A stretch of DNA of 64,000 nt from Lachnospiraceae bacterium AM93-12TA. GTDB lineage: Bacteria; Bacillota; Clostridia; Lachnospirales; Lachnospiraceae. Under the pieces are notes generated by a model that saw nothing but the letters and a program-made list of their open reading frames with translations, did no database searches and had not been told where the DNA came from. The DNA lies in the NCBI GenBank assembly GCA_027698105.1, contig JAQERH010000003.1, positions 42,521 through 106,520 of the forward strand, in the 5' to 3' direction. Shown here one piece after another: positions 52,418 through 60,934 of this stretch. Position numbers and translations under genes: made by a program. How positions within the stretch are numbered: position 1 is the stretch's first letter; every line of letters begins with the position of its first letter.

Positions 52418-53413
52418 TTAGTCCTGTGCAAATTTCTTAAACACAATGCTTCCAACGAAACCTGCCAGAGTTCCTCCGACTGCTCCGAGAGCCAGAGCCA
52501 TCAGAACCTTCATAGGAGGGTTAAAAGCAAAGGGAGCTAACAGTCCTGGAATTGGAGATGCAGTTCCGGGAGCGTTGTTTACAATACCAAGCATAGCGGC
52601 TGCAATTCCCGCCAAGCCTCCGCCGAAGAAATTCGATCCGTAAATAGGGATTGGGTGGCGCGTAATAATGTGTGCCTGAGTTAAAGGCTCCAGCATAACA
52701 GCTGCAATATTGCTTGGATTTCCCAGTTTTAACTTGGCAAAGATAATTCCGTTTGTAAAGGAGCCTCCGAAGCAGGCAATAGCTGCAATTCCCATAGGAA
52801 GGCCGGTCAGTCCCAGCATAGCAGTCAGAGCCATAGAGCTTAATGGTGAAGTACAGATCATCTTAATAAGTCCGCCTAAGAGGAATCCCATCAGGATAGG
52901 AGACTGATCCGTGGCGGCTGTGATCGTATTTCCGATGTAGCCCATAGCTGCATTGACAACCGGATCAGTGAAAAAGGCGATGCTTCTGGCGATAGGAGCT
53001 AAAACCAGAGCACCCAGGATAGTGTCAAGCCCTGCAGGAAGATATTTTTCAATGAGTGGAGCCAGAAAACCGGTCAGGTATCCGACCATGAAGCCAGGAA
53101 GGATTCCGTAGCCTCCAACGGCTACACCTGCCACGACTGCGAAGAGAGGGTTGGCTCCCATGCCGATCGGGATCAGGATAGCGGATGCGACGCCTCCCAG
53201 ACCTCCGGCTACTGAGCCGATTTCTCCGAGAAATGTGATACCTAACAGATCACCGGAAATGTATCTGTGGACTGCCTCTACCAGGAAGGTAGCCACAGCT
53301 GCATTTGCCAGTCCGGACATAGCTGCCGATCCCTTAGGGGCTTTCATGCTGAAGAGAGAAAAGCCGGCCAGGGTGAGAAGTAGCAGTCCCATGCCTAGAA
53401 GAATAGTTGTCAT
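52418..53413 (-). CDS. PTS-IIC-like membrane transporter (PF13303 type)
   Basis: This 331-residue protein has about 10 membrane segments and matches the orphan PTS_EIIC_2 family. Characteristic stretches are ANAAVATFLVEAVHRYISGDLLG, GGVASAILIPIGMGANPLFAV and the substrate-side HIITRHPIPIYGSNFFGGG near residue 240. No PTS IIA or IIB gene lies nearby. ATG 53413 has a GGAGG site; a longer frame exists. It is placed downstream of the sigma-54 operon on the other strand, and I see no sigma-54 box in front of it. Confidence 0.75.
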   Translation of the reverse strand: MTTILLGMGLLLLTLAGFSLFSMKAPKGSAAMSGLANAAVATFLVEAVHRYISGDLLGITFLGEIGSVAGGLGGVASAILIPIGMGANPLFAVVAGVAVGGYGILPGFMVGYLTGFLAPLIEKYLPAGLDTILGALVLAPIARSIAFFTDPVVNAAMGYIGNTITAATDQSPILMGFLLGGLIKMICTSPLSSMALTAMLGLTGLPMGIAAIACFGGSFTNGIIFAKLKLGNPSNIAAVMLEPLTQAHIITRHPIPIYGSNFFGGGLAGIAAAMLGIVNNAPGTASPIPGLLAPFAFNPPMKVLMALALGAVGGTLAGFVGSIVFKKFAQD

Positions 53414-53449
53414 ACGTAATACCTCCATGTTTTTTGTATAAAATTCCAT

Positions 53450-53771
53450 ATTAAAAAGTCGATAAAAAATATAATACTATAAAAATGGAGCTGTGAAAAG
53501 GGAAAACCGCAAAAAAATAGTCATATAAGGAAAAAAATTTAAGGAAAATGTAAGGATGGGTATAGTGTGAAAACTGTGAACTATATTTTTAGTTTAGATA
53601 TGGAGAATATAAAAAAGTCTTGCTTTTTCTGTATAATAAAATTATTATGCGGAATAGACGATGTTTCTGAAGTTTTGAAATTAGTTTTGATGACAAAAAA
53701 TACCGGTCTGCAGTATACTGGATTTTGAAATAGATATATTGCAGGCTGGTATTTTCTGGATACAATTTATT
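53450..53771. other. AT-rich gene-free interval, left edge of low-GC island
   Basis: No gene or RNA is seen in this stretch. It is very AT-rich and marks a shift toward the base composition of the metI-metQ genes that follow. A TTCACA/TTATAT pair on the minus strand near 53470-53500 may be the promoter of the PTS-like gene. Confidence 0.5.
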
Positions 53772-54458
53772 TTATATAGTTTTATCACATATTTTTTTGT
53801 AAAGGTAGTTTCCAAGTTCTTGTGTAATTTGAACCATTATAAATAAAATAATAATAGAAGTATAAAGAACAGAATCATTAAAACTCTGATATCCGTAATT
53901 TAATGCGATAGCGCCAATCCCACCTCCTCCAACAGCACCTGCAATAGTGCTGCTGGAAATATATGAAATGGTAGCCATTGTTAGTACAGAAATAATTCCA
54001 GCTCTAGATTCCTTAACAATTACTTTTATAATTATCTGCATATTTGATGCACCAAAAGAACGAGCTGCTTCTATTAGTTGTGGATTTACTGAGCTGAAAG
54101 TCCCTTCAAAGGCTCTTGCCATAAAAGAAGTCGCAGCAATAGCGAGTGGAAAGATAACAGCTTTTTCACCTACAGTGGTTCCGACGATCCTTCGTGTTAT
54201 TGGCGATAATGCTACAATAAGGATTAAAATAGGAAACGCCCTTATTGTGTTGACTATAAAATCAAGTATCTTATATAGATGTTTTTTTGGATTAAGTCCC
54301 CTTGGAGAAAAGAGAATTAACATAATTGATAGTATAAATCCTAAACAACCTCCTATTAAAATTGTAAAAAAGACAATTTTTAAAGTGACAAAGGTTGATG
54401 GGGCTATAATTTTTTGAAAAAAATTCCACCATTCCTGCCAAAACTCAATGTTAAACAT
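53772..54458 (-). CDS. metI: MetI-type ABC transporter permease
   Basis: The 228-residue permease has five membrane helices and the EAA loop EAARSFGASNMQIIIKVIVKE at about residues 140-160. TIAGAVGGGGIGAIALNYGYQ matches the MetI family C-terminal region. ATG 54458 has a TGAGGT site and follows the metN stop by about 11 bases. Its base composition is AT-rich like the rest of this operon. MetNIQ usually imports methionine; the creatininase between metQ and metN raises the chance of a different substrate. Confidence 0.82.
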   Translation of the reverse strand: MFNIEFWQEWWNFFQKIIAPSTFVTLKIVFFTILIGGCLGFILSIMLILFSPRGLNPKKHLYKILDFIVNTIRAFPILILIVALSPITRRIVGTTVGEKAVIFPLAIAATSFMARAFEGTFSSVNPQLIEAARSFGASNMQIIIKVIVKESRAGIISVLTMATISYISSSTIAGAVGGGGIGAIALNYGYQSFNDSVLYTSIIILFIMVQITQELGNYLYKKICDKTI

Positions 54459-54468
54459 TTTTACCTCA

Positions 54469-55428
54469 TTATAGTTTGTGCCAAACATATTGGTTTGCAT
54501 TTAAGTAAGTTACTATTTTGGAAGTATCATTTTCAGATGTATGAAGAACAACAGAACCAATGTATTTTTGATTAAATGCCTCCATGTTAGTGTCTAAAAC
54601 AAAAAAGTTTGCACCAGTTTTTTGAGCTATATCACTTATAATTGGAGTATGGCTGTTTTCTTCTGTGATATATATTTCAATGTTGCATCCTTTAGTAGGG
54701 AGAGACAGTTCTTTTTCTCCCATCAGATTTACTAATGCCTCCGGTTTTTTCAGAAAAATTTCATTTGTTTTTCCCTGACAGGCAATTTTACCATTTTCAA
54801 GAATTGAAATTTCATCACATATGTTTTTTAATACTGATAGTTGATGTGTTACAGTAATCAAAGTAATTCCTAACTCTTTATTAATGTTGTTTAGGAGCAT
54901 GACGATTTCCTGTGCTGTTTTAGGATCTAATGCAGAGGTAGCTTCATCGCACAATAAAATTTTTGGATTTAGGGCCAGTGCTCTTGCAATTGCCACCCTT
55001 TGCTTTTGACCGCCTGATAGTTCCCTGGGGTAGAAATTTATTTTATCTTTTAAACCGATTACTTCTACTAATTCCTTTACACGTGTATCAATGGCCTGAT
55101 TTTTATATCTCCAACACTTTAATGGTAGTGCAATATTTTCATATACATTTAAACTACCTAATAAAGAAAAGTCTTGAAATACCATTCCAATATCACGTCT
55201 TAAATATTTTAACTCTTTTTTGTTTAGCTTAGTAATATCAGTTCCATCGATTTCGATTCTACCGGAATCAAAAGTTTCCAGTGCATTAATACATCTAAGT
55301 AAAGTGGATTTTCCAGTACCACTTCTTCCGATTAAACCGTACTTTGCTTTAGGTTCAATCGATATAGTAACCCCCTTTAGAACTGTAGTGTTTTCATATG
55401 ATTTTTGTAAATCAATTATTTGTATCAA
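54469..55428 (-). CDS. metN: MetN-type ABC transporter ATPase with NIL domain
   Basis: The 319-residue ATPase has Walker A GRSGTGKST, signature ELSGGQKQRVAIARAL and Walker B ILLCDEATSALDP. After residue 240 there is a C-terminal NIL-like domain (CNIEIYITEENSHTPIISDI), which in MetN binds methionine for feedback. The NIL domain supports the Met-type family but does not prove methionine as substrate. No ribosome site stronger than GGTGAACC is visible before ATG 55428. Codons are AT-rich. Confidence 0.87.
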   Translation of the reverse strand: MIQIIDLQKSYENTTVLKGVTISIEPKAKYGLIGRSGTGKSTLLRCINALETFDSGRIEIDGTDITKLNKKELKYLRRDIGMVFQDFSLLGSLNVYENIALPLKCWRYKNQAIDTRVKELVEVIGLKDKINFYPRELSGGQKQRVAIARALALNPKILLCDEATSALDPKTAQEIVMLLNNINKELGITLITVTHQLSVLKNICDEISILENGKIACQGKTNEIFLKKPEALVNLMGEKELSLPTKGCNIEIYITEENSHTPIISDIAQKTGANFFVLDTNMEAFNQKYIGSVVLHTSENDTSKIVTYLNANQYVWHKL

Positions 55429-55436
55429 TGGTTCAC

Positions 55437-56219
55437 CTAATTATCCTTTTTAAAGTCGTAATTCCAGTTGTTTTTGTCTAATTTTTCAATCAATTCTATG
55501 AGATAGTTGACAAAACCATCTAGCAATTTTTTTCCTTTTTCTTGCGTAGCTGAAGTAGAGTCTCCAGTTGAACCAGTCGCTGTTACTTCGGAGATATCCC
55601 AAATAACCATAATACCATGCTGACTAAATTCAATGACATCCTTGTGGATTTGGCAGTCAGCTTTTTTTAAATTTACCAAATCTGGATTGATTTCCAGCAT
55701 AAGAGAAGTTTCAGCCTCTCCACCATGTCCTCGTCCATCCCATGTTTGATATTGCTCTTTCAGAAGGGTTCTGGAATAAAACCACCATCCGGGGACTATT
55801 AAAATAGTGATTTCTTTATATTTATGCTTAATATTTCTTGCAGCAATTTCAAGTGCTGGAATATTTCCATCATGCCCATTTATAATAATAAATTTTTTCA
55901 GTCCATATTGAATAAAACTGGACAAGATATCTTCAGTTAGTTTAATGGTAGTTTCAAAACTTAAAGTTAATGATAACGGATATTGATTATAATTGATGGA
56001 AGTTCCAAATGGTACAGGGGGAGCTAATATAGTTCCATTTGTTCCGGCAGCCACTTTTTCTGCTATTTCAGTGGCAATAAAAGTATCCGTTCCAAGTGGC
56101 AAATGTGCACCATGTGCTTCACAGCTTCCAAAGGGAATCAATACTTTATCTATGCTTCCATCCTGTATTCCCTTTTCTAATAAATCCATTCGCAGTTTGT
56201 TCAAATATAACTCTCTCAT
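55437..56219 (-). CDS. Creatininase family hydrolase
   Basis: The 260-residue protein has the family metal ligands: FGSCEAHGAHLPLGTD near residues 31-45, INGHDGN near 113-119 and GRGHGGEAET near 162-171. Members open cyclic amides, for example creatinine or formamide intermediates, or cut small peptides. ATG 56219 follows AAGGAC; a GTG three bases earlier overlaps the metQ stop (TAGTG). Its place between metQ and metN shows it acts on the imported compound. The substrate is unknown. Confidence 0.8.
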   Translation of the reverse strand: MRELYLNKLRMDLLEKGIQDGSIDKVLIPFGSCEAHGAHLPLGTDTFIATEIAEKVAAGTNGTILAPPVPFGTSINYNQYPLSLTLSFETTIKLTEDILSSFIQYGLKKFIIINGHDGNIPALEIAARNIKHKYKEITILIVPGWWFYSRTLLKEQYQTWDGRGHGGEAETSLMLEINPDLVNLKKADCQIHKDVIEFSQHGIMVIWDISEVTATGSTGDSTSATQEKGKKLLDGFVNYLIELIEKLDKNNWNYDFKKDN

Positions 56220-56221
56220 CA

Positions 56222-57055
56222 CTAATTGTCCTTTATATCATCATATAATACAAATGTTCCTTTGTAGACGGAATTGAATTTCTCTTTGAAAGAATCTTTT
56301 TGTGTTACATCCATAAAAGCTTTTACCCAGTCTTCATTTTCTGTACCAGAATTTACAGTTAAACTAATTGGAAATTCTTTATCAATTGGATCGTCAAACA
56401 GGCTATTTTCAAAATCTTCGCCGGATAAACGCATGGCATTTGCACCAGAAATAATCATATCGACATCATACAAGCTTTTAACAGTTGCAGTAATTTCTGT
56501 TTCCATAAGCTTTATATTTTTTGGATTTTTTACAATATCTGCAACATTGCAAAGTTCTTTACTATCGTTTAATTCAATTAATCCCATTCTCTGCAGTAGC
56601 CGTAAGCTTCGATCCATGTTATTGGGATCTCCTGGGATTGCAACTACAGCATTTTCAGGTAATTCTTCAATGCTATTATATTTTGATGAATATACACCAT
56701 TTTTAAAATAATAGATATAAGGTTCTACCATTTTTAAATTTGCATTATTTTCTTTATTAAAAACCTCTACCCACTGCAGATGATTAACTAAAAATCCATC
56801 AATACTGCCGTCGTTTAATGCTGTTGCAGGGATATTTGATGCGCCATCAAATACAACTTTTTCGATTTTAAAATCAGAGCCCTCCATTTCATTTGTGATG
56901 ATATCAATAATATCTTCTGTAATTCTCATACAGCCTACCTTAATTGTTTTTTTCTCCTCACTATGAGTTTGCTTTTGTTTTTCGCCTCCACATCCTGTTA
57001 ATAATGCTGAAATTGTGAGCATTATTATGAGTGTCTTAAAAAAGTTTGTTTTCAT
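56222..57055 (-). CDS. metQ: MetQ-type substrate-binding lipoprotein
   Basis: The 277-residue protein has a signal peptide and lipobox ISALLTGCGG, with the lipidated Cys at residue 22. The NlpA/MetQ fold blocks follow: KTIKVGCMRITEDIIDII, DGSIDGFLVNHLQWV and ENAVVAIPGDPNNMDRSLRLLQRMGLIEL. It captures the substrate outside the membrane. ATG 57055 has an AAGGAGGAAAGGG site. It is the first gene of the metQ-creatininase-metN-metI operon and no S-box or T-box is seen upstream. AT-rich composition suggests transfer. Confidence 0.85.
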   Translation of the reverse strand: MKTNFFKTLIIMLTISALLTGCGGEKQKQTHSEEKKTIKVGCMRITEDIIDIITNEMEGSDFKIEKVVFDGASNIPATALNDGSIDGFLVNHLQWVEVFNKENNANLKMVEPYIYYFKNGVYSSKYNSIEELPENAVVAIPGDPNNMDRSLRLLQRMGLIELNDSKELCNVADIVKNPKNIKLMETEITATVKSLYDVDMIISGANAMRLSGEDFENSLFDDPIDKEFPISLTVNSGTENEDWVKAFMDVTQKDSFKEKFNSVYKGTFVLYDDIKDN

Positions 57056-57126
57056 ACCCTTTCCTCCTTATTTTATTATGAAACAATAGTCATATATTAT
57101 CACATCAAATTGGTGAATTGTATGGT

Positions 57127-57135
57127 GGGGGGGGG
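57127..57135. repeat. Nine-G tract upstream of metQ
   Basis: A run of nine G interrupts very AT-rich DNA 72 bases before metQ. On the minus strand it is a C-run just upstream of the likely promoter (GATAAT near 57093). Homopolymer runs of this length are prone to slippage, so it could be phase variable. Confidence 0.6.
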
Positions 57136-57263
57136 TAAAATAAAAAAGATAATTCAAATAAATAAAAATAATTATTTAAATTATCTATATATTGAAAATT
57201 GTTTGATACATCTTTAAGTGAATCAGTTTTATTTTTTATCTATATTCCAGGATACATTTTTTC

Positions 57264-57292
57264 TTTACAAAAAATCCCTCTTCCACTATAAT
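57264..57292 (+). promoter_or_regulatory. Sigma-A promoter of the antiporter operon
   Basis: TTTACA (57264-57269) and TATAAT (57287-57292) with a 17-base spacer. Transcription would begin near 57299, exactly at the start of the structured leader. Confidence 0.85.
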
Positions 57293-57297
57293 AAAAT

Positions 57298-57356
57298 CAG
57301 GGAAAGAAGTTCTCCCCTGGTAAACCAAAACCGCTGATAGAGCTGATGACTTCTGT
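57298..57356 (+). ncRNA. Fluoride (crcB-type) riboswitch-like aptamer
   Basis: The leader has the order of elements of the crcB motif. A stem CAGGG...CCCCTG holds a loop ending in AGAAGTTC. Then an AAAACCGCT block and AGCTGATGACTTCT follow. The GAAGT of the loop pairs with ACTTC after GCTGATG, giving the crcB pseudoknot. The linker CTGGTAAACC between the stem and AAAACCGC is longer than usual, and the GATG loop start is replaced by AAAG, so it is a diverged form. Gene context, a cation/proton antiporter, is one of the known contexts of crcB RNAs. Not confirmed by covariance search. Confidence 0.7.
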
Positions 57357-57387
57357 GATAATGATTGCAGAAATTGTCAGCTTTTTT
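57341..57387 (+). terminator. Riboswitch expression-platform terminator
   Basis: AGCTGA (57341-57346) pairs with TCAGCT (57377-57382), with CTTCTG/CAGAA inside, then a T6 run. The 5' arm includes the conserved GCTGATGACTTCT of the aptamer, so ligand binding would compete with the terminator. Confidence 0.8.
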
Positions 57388-57411
57388 ATGTCACTATAAG
57401 GAGAATCAGAT

Positions 57412-58617
57412 ATGCTTACATCACTGGCATTTATTTTTCTGGCCGGACTGGCCATGGCGGGTATCTGCAGGAAGCTTGGGCTGCCCCGGATGATAGGAAT
57501 GCTGTTTACAGGCATCCTGCTGGGGCCTAATGTTTTAAATCTTCTGGATTCGTCCATTCTGCTGATTTCCCCGCAGCTTCGGCAGATGGCACTTATTATT
57601 ATTTTGCTGAAAGCAGGGCTCTCCCTGAATCTGTCGGATCTTCGGCAGGTGGGCCGTCCTGCCGTTATGATGGCCTTTGTGCCGGCCAGCTTTGAGCTTC
57701 TGGCTTTTGTCTTGTGCGGGCCGTTTATACTGGGAATTTCTTATATTGAGGCGGCTTTGATGGGAGCTGTGCTGGCGGCTGTTTCCCCGGCTGTGGTGAT
57801 TCCGCGGATGGTTCAGCTGATGGATGAAAAATACGGAACGAATAAGAGTATTCCGCAAATGATTCTGGCAGGAGCTTCCTGCGATGATATTTTTGTTATT
57901 GTGCTTTTTTCTACTTTCCTGGGCATGGCTCAGGGAGGAAACGCCAGAGCGGCTGATTTTTTTAATATTCCTGTTTCCATTGTGCTGGGAATTCTTATGG
58001 GAGCTGGTTTCGGTTACGGGCTGAGTCTCTTTTTTGAGAGAGCCTATGAGAAAAAGTGCTGTATCAGGAACAGTATGAAGACAGTGATTGTGCTGGGAAT
58101 GTCTTTCCTGCTCATGTCAATTGAGACCTGGCTGCAGGATATGGTTTCTGTTTCCGGCCTGTTAGCAGTAGTCAGCATGGCGTGTGTCATCAAAATAAAA
58201 AGCGTGCCGATTGTATCAAGGCGTCTGTCTGAAAAGTTTGGAAAGCTGTGGTTTGCAGCAGAGGTTATGCTGTTTGTTCTGGTAGGCGCGGCGGCAGATG
58301 TCCGCTATACGCTGGATGCAGGAGCTGCCGCTGTTCTTATGATTGCCATTGCCCTGATATTCCGGGCGGCAGGAGTCTGCCTCTGCCTGGCAGGTACGAA
58401 GCTGAATCGGAAGGAGAGGCTGTTCAGCGTGATCGCCTATCTTCCCAAGGCCACCGTTCAGGCAGCCATTGGTTCGGTTCCTCTGGCAGCAGGACTGGCC
58501 TGCGGCCAGCTGGTACTGTCTGTGGCAGTGCTTTCTATCCTCATTACAGCGCCTCTGGGAGCAGTGGGAATGGATTTAACTTATAAAAGATGTCTGGAGA
58601 AGGAGAAACTGACATGA
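57412..58617 (+). CDS. Cation:proton antiporter, CPA family
   Basis: The 401-residue protein has 11-12 membrane segments and the Na+/H+ exchanger layout: RMIGMLFTGILLGPNVL at the start, KAGLSLNLSDLRQVGRP, and AGASCDDIFVIVLFS (the ion-binding region with the paired acidic residues). It expels cations or anions coupled to protons; under a fluoride-type riboswitch it may help resist fluoride stress. ATG 57412 has an AAGGAGAA site. It overlaps the SLC13-type gene by four bases. Confidence 0.82.
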   Translation: MLTSLAFIFLAGLAMAGICRKLGLPRMIGMLFTGILLGPNVLNLLDSSILLISPQLRQMALIIILLKAGLSLNLSDLRQVGRPAVMMAFVPASFELLAFVLCGPFILGISYIEAALMGAVLAAVSPAVVIPRMVQLMDEKYGTNKSIPQMILAGASCDDIFVIVLFSTFLGMAQGGNARAADFFNIPVSIVLGILMGAGFGYGLSLFFERAYEKKCCIRNSMKTVIVLGMSFLLMSIETWLQDMVSVSGLLAVVSMACVIKIKSVPIVSRRLSEKFGKLWFAAEVMLFVLVGAAADVRYTLDAGAAAVLMIAIALIFRAAGVCLCLAGTKLNRKERLFSVIAYLPKATVQAAIGSVPLAAGLACGQLVLSVAVLSILITAPLGAVGMDLTYKRCLEKEKLT

Positions 58618-59750
58618 CAAGCACATGGATCACAAAGATAAAGGAATTTTTAAAACAGGAGACGGTTCTGGCTGTCTCCTGTTTTCTGGCGATTGCTTCC
58701 TGCTTTCTGGTAAGACCGGACAGGGAGTATCTGAACTATTTTTCTTCTAATATAGGAACGATTATTGTCCTGTTCTGTCTGATGACAGTGGTAGCAGGAC
58801 TGAGCAGCCTGGGGGCATTCCGGTATGTGGGAGAACGGCTTCTGGAGAGGATTCACTCAGAGAGGGGAATTGTATTTCTGCTGGTTTTTCTGTGTTTTTT
58901 CGGAAGTATGTTTATTACCAACGATGTGGCACTGATTACCTTTGTTCCCTTTGGAATTATGATTCTTAAAATGGCCGGGATGACCGGGCGGCTGTGCCGT
59001 ATTGTTACCTTTATGACCATTGCCGCAAATCTGGGAAGTATGTTTACGCCTATGGGAAATCCCCAGAATCTGTATCTGTACAGTATTTCAGGAATGACAT
59101 TCACAGAATTTTTAAGACTGATGCTACCTTATACGGCGGGAGCGGCGCTTCTTTTGTGCCTATGTGTTTTCTTTGGAGCAGGAAAAGAGAAGGTCTGCGT
59201 TTCTGTAGGGGAGCAGACAAAGCGGCCGGAAGTTCCGGGAACCGTTTATTATCTGCTGCTGTTTTTTATCTGTCTGCAGACCGTAAGCGGCAGTCTTCCG
59301 GCTCCTGGTCTTCTTCTGATTATTCTGGCAGCTGTCATGCACCGGGACAGAAGACTCTTTAAAAAGGTAGATTATTCCCTGCTTCTGACTTTTTTGTTTT
59401 TCTTTGTCTTTATTGGAAATATGAACCGTTTTCCGCCGTTTCGGGAATTTGTGGTTCGCCTGATTACGGGACATGAAATGGCGGCTTCCATCGGCATCAG
59501 CCAGGTTGTAAGCAATGTGCCTGCGGCCCTGCTTTTGTCTAATTTTACGGATCAGTGGAAAGCTCTCATAATAGGAACGAATCTGGGCGGCCTGGGGACG
59601 CTGATTGCGTCCATGGCCAGTCTCATTTCCTATAAGCAGGTGGCGGCTGAATATCCGGAAAAGAAGGGACGCTACCTGGCAGTATTTACCGGGTGGAACC
59701 TGCTGTTTCTGGCAGCGCTTGCAGGCCTTGCATGGGTATGGGGGGCATAG
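58614..59750 (+). CDS. SLC13/ArsB-type permease
   Basis: The 378-residue protein has about 10 membrane segments. FITNDVALITFVPFGIMIL and GSMFTPMGNPQNLYLYSISGM are characteristic of the arsenite/citrate carrier superfamily, and QVVSNVPAALLLSNF with GTNLGGLGTLIASMASLISY are the second-half repeats. ATG 58614 follows GAAGGAGAAAC and overlaps the antiporter stop. Its cargo is not known. As a partner in the riboswitch-controlled operon it may export an anion. Confidence 0.75.
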   Translation: MTSTWITKIKEFLKQETVLAVSCFLAIASCFLVRPDREYLNYFSSNIGTIIVLFCLMTVVAGLSSLGAFRYVGERLLERIHSERGIVFLLVFLCFFGSMFITNDVALITFVPFGIMILKMAGMTGRLCRIVTFMTIAANLGSMFTPMGNPQNLYLYSISGMTFTEFLRLMLPYTAGAALLLCLCVFFGAGKEKVCVSVGEQTKRPEVPGTVYYLLLFFICLQTVSGSLPAPGLLLIILAAVMHRDRRLFKKVDYSLLLTFLFFFVFIGNMNRFPPFREFVVRLITGHEMAASIGISQVVSNVPAALLLSNFTDQWKALIIGTNLGGLGTLIASMASLISYKQVAAEYPEKKGRYLAVFTGWNLLFLAALAGLAWVWGA

Positions 59751-59767
59751 GCCCTGCGCTGGAGCTT

Positions 59768-60934
59768 TTATTCTTCTTCCTCTTCGGAATCAGAGTTTTC
59801 TTCTGAGTCAGAGTCCTCGTCAGAACGGGGTTCCTTGTCCCTGGAAGAAGAATGCTCTTCCCTTTCTGACAGTTCGGGCTGCTCTGTTTCCGAATCGGAA
59901 TTGGAATCTTCCAGAGAGCTGTCTGCGCGATCTTCTGATGCGGGAACATCCATGCTGTCTGAGGCGTCCGAATCCCGCTCTGCCGCATTCTGTTCCAGAG
60001 TATCCGAATCCCGCTCTGTCTCATCCTGTTTCAGGGTGTCCGAATCCTGTTCGGCCTTATCTTCATCCTGCTCTGGAGTGTCCGAATCCTGTTCCATCTT
60101 ATCCTCATCCTGCTCTGGAGTGTCTGTCTCCTGTTCCGTCTTATCCTCATCCTGCTCTGGAGTGTCCGAATTCTGTTCGGTCTTATCTTCATCCTGCTCT
60201 GGAGTGTCTGTCTCCTGTTCCGTCTCATCCTCATCCTGTTCTGAATCAGAATTATCAGGCTCGTCAGAATGGTCCTTATCCTGCTGGCCGGTCAGATATT
60301 TTCCTAAGGACAGAGATTCTTTTTCTGCATTTTCAATATCCTGACTGGTTCCGTTTATGAATGTAACTGAGTGTGACGGGAAGAGCGCGCGGAGTTCCTG
60401 ATCCAGGGAAGAGGCGTCTTCTTGTTCGCTGGTCAAGGCATACCCTACCAGGACATCGTCGAAGCCGCAGGCAGAGCGGAGTGTTTCTCCCGCTTCATTT
60501 ATGTGCTTTCCGTGAAGCGCTTTAAGGACGCTGTCAGAAACCGACTGATCCGGTGATACGGCCTTAATAATCTGGAGATTGCGGTCCAGGCTTAGCTGAA
60601 TGCTTCCCGCTCCGTCAAAGGATGCCTGGGCATAGGTTGTGACAGTAAGCTGGGGAAGCACCAGCGTGATGCATAGAATCAGCATGGCGGCAATAGAGGC
60701 AATTTTAACCAGAGAGCTTTTCTTTATGCCGGGAAACGGGACAAGCTTTCTCGGGAACCTGTGGAGAGAGGAATCAGAGCAGGCCTCCTGCCCCTGATAG
60801 AGATCCTCTGGAAGTACATAAATGGAATCTCCCACAGACAGGCCGTCCTTTTTTTTGATTCGGATGATACTGCCGCCTTCTTCCATGGCAATGGCATAGG
60901 CGGCTTTTATTTCCATAACAATTGCTTTTTTATA
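59768..60934 (-). CDS. rsgI: RsgI-type anti-sigma factor with acidic repeats
   Basis: The cytoplasmic RsgI N-terminus (MYKKAIVMEIKAAYAIAMEEGGSI) binds SigI. One membrane helix (about 91-112, VKIASIAAMLILCITLVLP) leads to an extracytoplasmic domain (LDRNLQIIKAVSPDQ...). After about residue 205 there is a highly acidic, low-complexity tail. It holds repeats of the type TPEQDEDKTEQETD, five of 14 residues and two of 12. ATG 60934 has a GGGAGG site and the gene overlaps sigI by a few bases. The tail replaces the carbohydrate-sensing domains found in cellulosomal RsgI proteins. Confidence 0.85.
   Translation of the reverse strand, partial: YKKAIVMEIKAAYAIAMEEGGSIIRIKKKDGLSVGDSIYVLPEDLYQGQEACSDSSLHRFPRKLVPFPGIKKSSLVKIASIAAMLILCITLVLPQLTVTTYAQASFDGAGSIQLSLDRNLQIIKAVSPDQSVSDSVLKALHGKHINEAGETLRSACGFDDVLVGYALTSEQEDASSLDQELRALFPSHSVTFINGTSQDIENAEKESLSLGKYLTGQQDKDHSDEPDNSDSEQDEDETEQETDTPEQDEDKTEQNSDTPEQDEDKTEQETDTPEQDEDKMEQDSDTPEQDEDKAEQDSDTLKQDETERDSDTLEQNAAERDSDASDSMDVPASEDRADSSLEDSNSDSETEQPELSEREEHSSSRDKEPRSDEDSDSEENSDSEEEEE
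59990..60250. repeat. 42-bp in-frame repeats in rsgI
   Basis: Tandem 42-bp units encode the acidic 14-residue repeats (TPEQDEDK-EQ-D). On the plus strand the core CATCCTGCTCTGGAGTGTC recurs. Copy number could vary by recombination or slippage. Confidence 0.75.

Noticed and set aside
57056..57260. SAM (S-box) riboswitch or T-box before metQ
   Set aside because: No conserved aptamer helices or specifier loop are seen in this AT-rich stretch.
59605..60360. Long plus-strand proline-rich ORF and other ORFs opposite rsgI
   Set aside because: They are antisense readings of the acidic 42-bp repeats with no ribosome site or domain.
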